Assembly: GCA_043228905.1 (NCBI GenBank)
Contig: JBHGNT010000003.1
Location: 6,076,001 to 6,140,000 of the forward strand
Source of the DNA: Azolla caroliniana
Taxonomy: Eukaryota > Polypodiophyta
DNA: 64,000 bases
Direction: 5' to 3'
Position numbers and translations under genes: made by a program. The notes under the pieces were generated by a model, which saw only the letters and a program-made list of their open reading frames with translations, had not been told where the DNA came from and searched no databases. Positions 58,155-64,000 of the stretch are shown one piece after another; within the stretch, counting starts at the first letter, position 1, and each line of letters begins with the position of its first letter.

Positions 58155-61100
58155 ATGTCTCAGCTCCGTTTTTCTCCTTCGTCCATAAACTCCCACCATT
58201 CCTCCATCTTTCCCGACCACTCTTCATCCATGGCTGAAATGGCACGTCTTCATTCATCGATTCACTCACCTCAGAGGTCTGCAAACCATGGTAAACTCTA
58301 CATTTCTCTCTCTCTCTCTCAAGTTCTTCAAACAAGACTAACTTTCCAGATCTTAAGAAAACAAGTTGTCTTTATTATCCTCATTCACCTTCACCGTCGT
58401 CATCATTATCTTCCTCTTCATTTTCAGCTGCGAACTACACAGAGGAGCTATGGAGAGCTTGCGCAGGTCCTTTAGTTTCTGTACCTAAGGTTGGGGAGAG
58501 AGTATGGTACTTCCCACAAGGTCACATGGAGCAGGTACGGGCTTTCTTTTTTGAAGTTTCTGAAGCTTCGATTTGTTAGGATTAGGGTTGGGATTGGGGT
58601 TCTCGTTTCAATTGTAGAAGAGCTTAAAATTCTGTACAAAAATCGGGGTTTGTAAACATTTTGAAGCTTCATTTTGTTAGGGTTGTAGTTTCATTGGAAG
58701 AAAAGCTCCGTATACTTAGGGAAGGTTGGGGTATTAAAGCTGTCTCATGCTTCCATTTGGTAGGGTTAGGGAGTCAAGAAAAGGAGAGCTTTGAGTTCTG
58801 GAGAAACATTAAGGTTTCGAGGTCTTTCAAGATTCCAGCTGTTAGCGTAAAGGTTTTCTCTTCAAATTTTGACCGCAGATTAGGAAGCTCTTCAAAGGTT
58901 CCGTTAGTTAGGGTTAGTGTTTCAACAACAGGAGAGCCCAAGTTCTGTATAGAAAGGAAGGGCTTTAAGCTCTTTCAAGCTTTCATTAACTAGGTTTAAG
59001 TTTTTAATAAAACAGGAGCTTCAAATTCTGGAGGCAAATTAGGTTTTTAAGCTCTTTCAAGTTTCCATTGGCTCGGCCTAGGATTTGAAGATCAGGAGAG
59101 TGATAATCTGGAGAAAAGTTAGGGATTTGAAGCTTTTTTAAGCTTCTTTTGTTTAGGGTAAGTGGTTCAAGCGCAGACGAACTCCAAATTTAGTAGAAAC
59201 ATTAGGTTTCAAGCGTCATCACAGAAAGCTATTTACAAATCTCGAATTTGCCACGTTTGTTAAGATTTTCAAAACTTTACTTTGTTAGGGTTCAACTTCT
59301 ATAACAAATGTAGGATTCCAAGCATTAACACAGAAACAGTTTTCTGAGATTGTCAGGGTTTAAGCATTTCAAGCTTCAACACAAAAACTTTCATCCAGTT
59401 GACTTTAAGGCTTAGGGGTTTCAGTTCAAAACAAAAACTATGTCCAAATAACGAATTTCTTGGGGTTTAGGCTTTTCATGTCTCAACAGAGACACTGATA
59501 CCAAGGTTTTTAGGCTTAGGCTTAGGGTTATGGTTTCAAGTTTCAATACAGAAGTTACCGAGGTTAGGGCTTCAAGCTTCAACACAAACAGGTTTTCAAT
59601 GGGTTAGTGTTTTAATTTACAATACATAAACTGTTATCGAGGTTAGGGTCTCAATCTTCAATGCAGCAACGGTTTTTCAAGTTTGTTAGGGTTAGTTGTT
59701 TTAATATATAAACTCTTATTGAGATCTCATATCTAATGTTTTAGTATCTTTGTTGGGCAGGTCACTGCATCAACTGGTTCATCTCAAGGATCAGATCATC
59801 AAATGCCACAGTATAATTTGCCATCTCAGATTCTCTGTCGAGTCATGAATCTCACCCTTAGTGTGAGTAATATCTCCATAGTTTCAGTTCTCTTTTCATC
59901 TTCTTCAATTAAGTTTTGTCATAGATGCATAATGCTTTTCTTTTCTCCTTCTTCTTTAAGAAAGCTTTAGCATAGGCTCATTTTTCGCCCAAATGCTTAA
60001 TTTCTTTCCATTATTCTACAAGAATGCTCCTCTCATCCCTTCAATTTTGTGTCTTCGATGCTGAAAGGAAGCTCCCCCATTGTTGCATTTTTCTTTATTC
60101 TTCAAAAAAGCTTTTCTATAGCTTCATGTCTCTTTTGCCTTCTTCAGGATAGCTTTTCCATTGCCACTTGTTGTTGTTGTTGTTCTCCTCCTCCTCTTCC
60201 TTCTCTTCATGAAAGTTTCTCCATAGCTTATTTATTTATTTTTCCATTCATTTGATTCTTGTTCTTTCTACATTTTATCAGGCTGAACCTGAAACAGATG
60301 AGGTGTTTGCTCAGCTTGCTCTGCTACCAGGGCCCGAAGAAGTAATGGTTTTCCTATGTAATCTTAAGCTTTTTAAGCTTTCATGAGTTTGAGGCTATGG
60401 AAGTGAACTCACTCTTCTCTGACTGTTCTCTCAGGGCATGGATCAAATTATCAACACTGCAGAAGAAGATCCTTCAGTATCTCTTCCTCAACAGCGTCCT
60501 ATTCGTATGTTTACTAAGATACTCACTGCCTCTGATACAAGCACTCATGGTGGTTTCTCTGTGCTAAGGAAGCATGCTGAAGACTGTCTTCCTCTATTGG
60601 TAAGGAACAATACATAATCTCTGGTCTGGACCCCTTTGGATTCATTCTTGGTTCCTAGCTATGTCTTAGACAGAACTAGATTTTGTTTGAAGTATGGTTT
60701 TCTTCCCTGAGAAGTATATACCTTTCCTTAAGTTTTCATGCCTTTAGGATTATGCTTTAAATGCTTTCTTGTCATAATTATGGCTTGTGAAAGGTTCATT
60801 TTTCTCCATGTTTGAAAGAGAAATATTCTCTTATCTTCTTCTTTATGTGTGTAGGATATGAGCCAAGAGACACCTAGCCAGGAGCTTGTAGCTACAGATC
60901 TTCATGGTCAAGAGTGGAAGTTCAGACATACTTATCGAGGTAGATTTTGAACCTTTCATGCTCAGTCGTGGTTGGATTTATTATCTTTTGAAAACCTTTG
61001 TATTCATTGTCATCTGCCATTATTCATGTCCAAATTTGTGTTATCTTTTGGACAGGACATCCAAGGAGACATTTGCTCACCACTGGATGGAGCTATTTTG

Positions 61101-64000
61101 TAAGTCAGAAGAAACTTGTTGCTGGAGATGCTGTGGTTTTCATCAGGTATATTACAGTGAATCTTATGCATAATTTTTCTTTGTGTACGATGTCTTGTCT
61201 AAGGATGAGAATGGTGAACTGACATTCCAATTACTGAATGTCATCTTAGGGGTGAGAATAATAAGATGGGAATGCCGTTAGGGCTTATTGTACATAGTTT
61301 GTCATTGTACACATAAATTTACTTGTTTTCAGTTGAGAATGTGGAACTCAGAAAGGATGCTATTGCATATTACACATAGTTTGTCTTTGTTTATGTAAAT
61401 TGTCTTGTTTTGAGTGAGAATGGCAGCTGATAATGCCATTAGTGAATCAATCTTAAACAGAATTATCTTTGTGTACTTTCAACTTGTTAGAGACGAGAAA
61501 GCCATTAGTGAATCTTATGACTACAGTTTCTGTTTATGTAGTATATACTGCCTTGTTTAGGGGCAAGAATTTTGAGCTGAGAATGTCATTTGTCAATCCT
61601 ACAAATAATTGTTTGTGTACTGCATATTGTTTGTGGACATAGTGATGAACTGAGAATGCCATTAGAGAGTCTAACTGATAATGTCTTTGTATACATCTTT
61701 TTTAGGGGTGATAATGGTGAATTGCGAGTGGGCATCCGAAGAACCAAGTGCCAGCAGCCATCACAGACCTCAAATGTCCTTACGAGCCATAGTATGCAAA
61801 TGGGTGTTGTAGCAACAGCTTCCCATGCAATTTTGACAAGAACTATGTTTTCTGTATATTACAAACCAAGGTAAGCTAGTCAAAACAACTTGGGTTTTTA
61901 ATGTTTTTTTGTGCTTAGTTTGTTTTGAATATAGAGGAGTTACTCTCGTGTTGTATACAGAGCAAGCCCATCTTCATTTATCGTTCCAGTAGAAAAGCTA
62001 GCAAAAGCTTCCATAAATGAGTTGTCAGTAGGAATGAGATTCAAGGTGAAATTTGAGGGTGAGGATGCATCGGAACGAAGGTAATGTTAGTTAGCAACTA
62101 ATTAACTTCTATTATTATTGCCTTTTCAAGAAAAGGTATCCAGGGTAATAGCCTTATGTTATAAGAATATTTATCATTATTCTATGTACTTTTGCTCTTT
62201 GTTTTGCAGCTATGCTGGTACTATAGTAGGTATCGAGGATCTAAATGCAGTGTGTTGGCCAAAATCTCTTTGGCGCTCTTTGAGAGTTAATTGGGATGAA
62301 ATGACTAATCATGAACAAAGAAATCGAATCTCTCCTTGGGAAATTGAGTTGTCTATTCATCCTCAGGCTCCAGCTAATAACTCTTGCTCTCCTGCTCCAA
62401 AGAACAAACGACCGCGACCAAGCATTCCATCCGACTCAGGTGAAATAACTCAGTTTCATGTGAGACATAAATTTTTCTACATTATTTTTGTATGCAGAGT
62501 TTCAAAATCACATTTGAATTGTATAATTTGAATATATAAAATACCACAAGAAAAAACTTCAAAACTTGATTGTTTTACTGAAAATTATATACCAAGATAT
62601 TCAGTGAAACTGTTTGCATCTTATTGAAATGGTATGCATCATGGTGCAGGAAGCAGCAGTAAATCAACATCATTTAGTTCCTTGCAATCTTCTGCTTCAA
62701 AGCATCAAGATGATGAGATTATGAAAGCTTATCATCAGATGTGGGGAAAAAGATCAGACAACCACCAGCAAGGAAATTTTAGGACCGGAGTAGAAGAAAC
62801 CATGAAGATGGCATCACCTCCTGGATGGTTAATTTCAGGAACTTTTGATCCTCGCAAACATCAACATATTCTTCAAACTGATAAATTCTCCTTCTTCCCA
62901 CCATCTTCTTGTGATAATAATTTGAACGGTGATCGAGTGGCTATTTCTATGCCATCTACCCTGAATTCAATGCAGAATAACTTTAAAAACACAAGCAATA
63001 ATATAAATCAAGGATCTTGGCAACAAATACCTTCATCCTCTTCTATACAGAATGAAATCTCACCTTCTGTTTGGCCACTCATGAGTATGTTACCTCCTAC
63101 TTCTTCTTCACCTTTTATTGCAATGCCGTCAACGAGAGTGGAGAATTCAAAGGTATTAATGCAGAATCCACATTCTTGGGATTCTCAGCAGAAAATAGAG
63201 AAGCCAGACACAGAAAGTGTATGCAAACTCTTTGGTTTCTCGCTAACTGAACCTCGAACTTTGACAAAATCTAAGATGTTGGAAGATGATAATCTTCAGT
63301 CAATGAATGCTCACTTTGCTTCTCAAGCACCACCATCATCACAACATATTCAAGAGAATGATATTCCACACCAATCTTCAGTACCCGACAAGTCAACATC
63401 TTCTGAAGTTGAATATTCTGATAATACTTGCCTCAAATTATCTAAAGAATCGGAAGGGCGAAGTGCACATAATCCTCCTGTAAGAAGCTGCACAAAGGTA
63501 AAAAAAACTTGCTGTCTTCCCTATGATGTATTTATCTATGTATTTTGCAATGGTGAAGTAAAATTGATCATTTATATGTGGTTTCTACTATGTGTAGGTC
63601 ATCAAGAAGGGAAGCATGGTTGGGAGAGGGGTTGATTTATCCAAGTTTGATAGCTATAAAAAGCTGATTGAAGAGTTGGAGCTAATGTTTCATATTGAAG
63701 GAGAGCTTAGCAACCCTGAGAAAGGATGGCAGTTAGCATATAGTGATGATGAAGGAGATATGATGCATGTTGGTGATGATCCGTGGACGTAAGTGATTTG
63801 CTTTGCAAAATATATTGAAATCAATATTTTTAGTGAAACTGTTTTATCTTTTGACTCTGCTTCTAAATTTTTTCAACTTTTTTTTTTATGATGTCCAATA
63901 GTGAATTCTGCAGCATGGTTAGGAAGATACATATCTTCAGCCCAGAGGAGGTGACAACGGCAGGTTTATCACAAGTAAAACCACAATGTACTAAAGATGA
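58155..64000 (+). CDS. AUXIN RESPONSE FACTOR, class B (repressor) type, 3' end outside the window
   Basis: Exons: 58155-58290, 58428-58534, 59761-59862, 60282-60341, 60435-60599, 60855-60939, 61056-61146, 61706-61870, 61961-62080, 62210-62439, 62650-63497, 63598-63788 and 63902 onwards; all introns are GT-AG. They give about 799 continuous codons. Residues 46-135 form the dimerisation part ([38 protein letters not shown]). The B3 DNA-binding domain spans about 160-261 ([46 protein letters not shown]). The ARF domain follows ([32 protein letters not shown]). The middle region is Ser/Asn/Pro-rich without Gln tracts and has KLFGFSL (613-619), a B3-repression-domain-like motif. PB1 starts near 700 with a basic start (CTKVIKKGS) and an acidic OPCA motif ([14 protein letters not shown]). 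The nuclear factor binds auxin response elements and Aux/IAA or ARF partners through PB1. I see no miR160 or tasiR-ARF target site. The start ATG lies 37 codons before ANYTEELW, and a later in-frame ATG (codon 26) is possible. Confidence 0.93.
58550..59720 (+). repeat. Degenerate ~90-110 bp tandem repeats filling ARF intron 2
   Basis: A unit like 'caagcttcatttgttagggtt' + 'gtttca' + 'gagagctt..aattctg.agaaaa.ttaggttt' recurs about eight to ten times, fading toward 59720. Each unit carries TTAGGGTT, the complement of the AACCCTAA motif of the leader. Confidence 0.65.
61190..61720 (+). repeat. Tandem ~65-85 bp units in ARF intron 7 resembling its 3' splice junction
   Basis: Copies of a motif like 'tttaggggtgagaatgg.gaactgagaatgcc' start near 61197, 61253, 61331, 61411, 61489, 61555 and 61640. 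The true junction 'ttttttag|gggtgataatggtgaatt' is at 61705/61706. Between motifs, 'tttgt.tac..' and 'tttgtgta' segments also recur. Confidence 0.65.

Noticed and set aside
62650-63497. miR160 or tasiR-ARF target site in the ARF
   Set aside because: I looked for the conserved target strings in the long middle-region exon and saw none. This fits class B, not the miR160-regulated class.
1-64000. CRISPR arrays, operons or bacterial features
   Set aside because: The tandem repeats present have no regular unique spacers and the genes are spliced eukaryotic genes.

Overview
This is nuclear DNA from a land plant. It is AT-rich and intron-rich, with genes separated by decayed retroelements. Three plant genes can be read. 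A complete 20-exon starch-synthase-like gene lies on the minus strand (23817-41467). A small intronless VQ-motif gene lies on the minus strand (20511-20954). The first 13 exons of an AUXIN RESPONSE FACTOR gene lie on the plus strand (58155 to the window end). Several clues are compatible with a non-seed plant such as a fern or lycophyte: the LINE types, a chromovirus whose protease looks somewhat like Tcn1/sushi elements, Roco/COR-like gene remnants and long introns. None of these settles the taxon.

Layout. 1-2505: no gene seen. 2506-8745: duplicated, broken copies of one minus-strand gene, interrupted by a LINE tail. 9496-12555: two Ty3/gypsy pieces in opposite orientation, with a 100-N assembly gap. 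12556-17857: a long L1-type LINE on the plus strand, split by a solo LTR (14897-15602) with a 5-bp target duplication. 17858-20510: old repeats and a second LINE tail. 20511-20954: VQ gene. 23817-41467: starch-synthase-like gene, whose introns hold copia, LINE and SINE-like relics. 42185-50255: a second, non-L1-looking LINE on the minus strand, into which a complete gypsy element (43511-48801) has inserted. 50256-56100: mostly featureless, with one decayed Cys-containing coding relic. 56172-58154: ARF promoter and leader, with a G-box cluster, a CT-rich tract and telo-box repeats. 58155-64000: ARF.

The starch-synthase-like gene is the most interesting locus. Joining 20 exons gives an unbroken 727-codon frame with an SS4-like order: transit peptide, short coiled coil, GT5 domain, GT1-like tail. 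Its active-site motifs are lost: the KXGGL position reads ECGKL, the RLVPQKG-type motif is gone, and FEPCGL and KTGGL are gone. This fits a non-catalytic SS5/SSV-type protein better than an active SS4. Two introns need GC-AG splicing to keep the frame.

The ARF has a B3 domain, an ARF domain, a KLFGF repression motif and a PB1 domain, and so looks like a class B repressor ARF. Several introns in both genes are made of degenerate tandem repeats. In ARF intron 7 the repeats resemble the 3' splice site plus the start of exon 8. The LINE at 42-50 kb and four short repeats inside the starch-synthase introns end in a related 3' hairpin with a compensatory base change, suggesting a LINE/SINE partnership.
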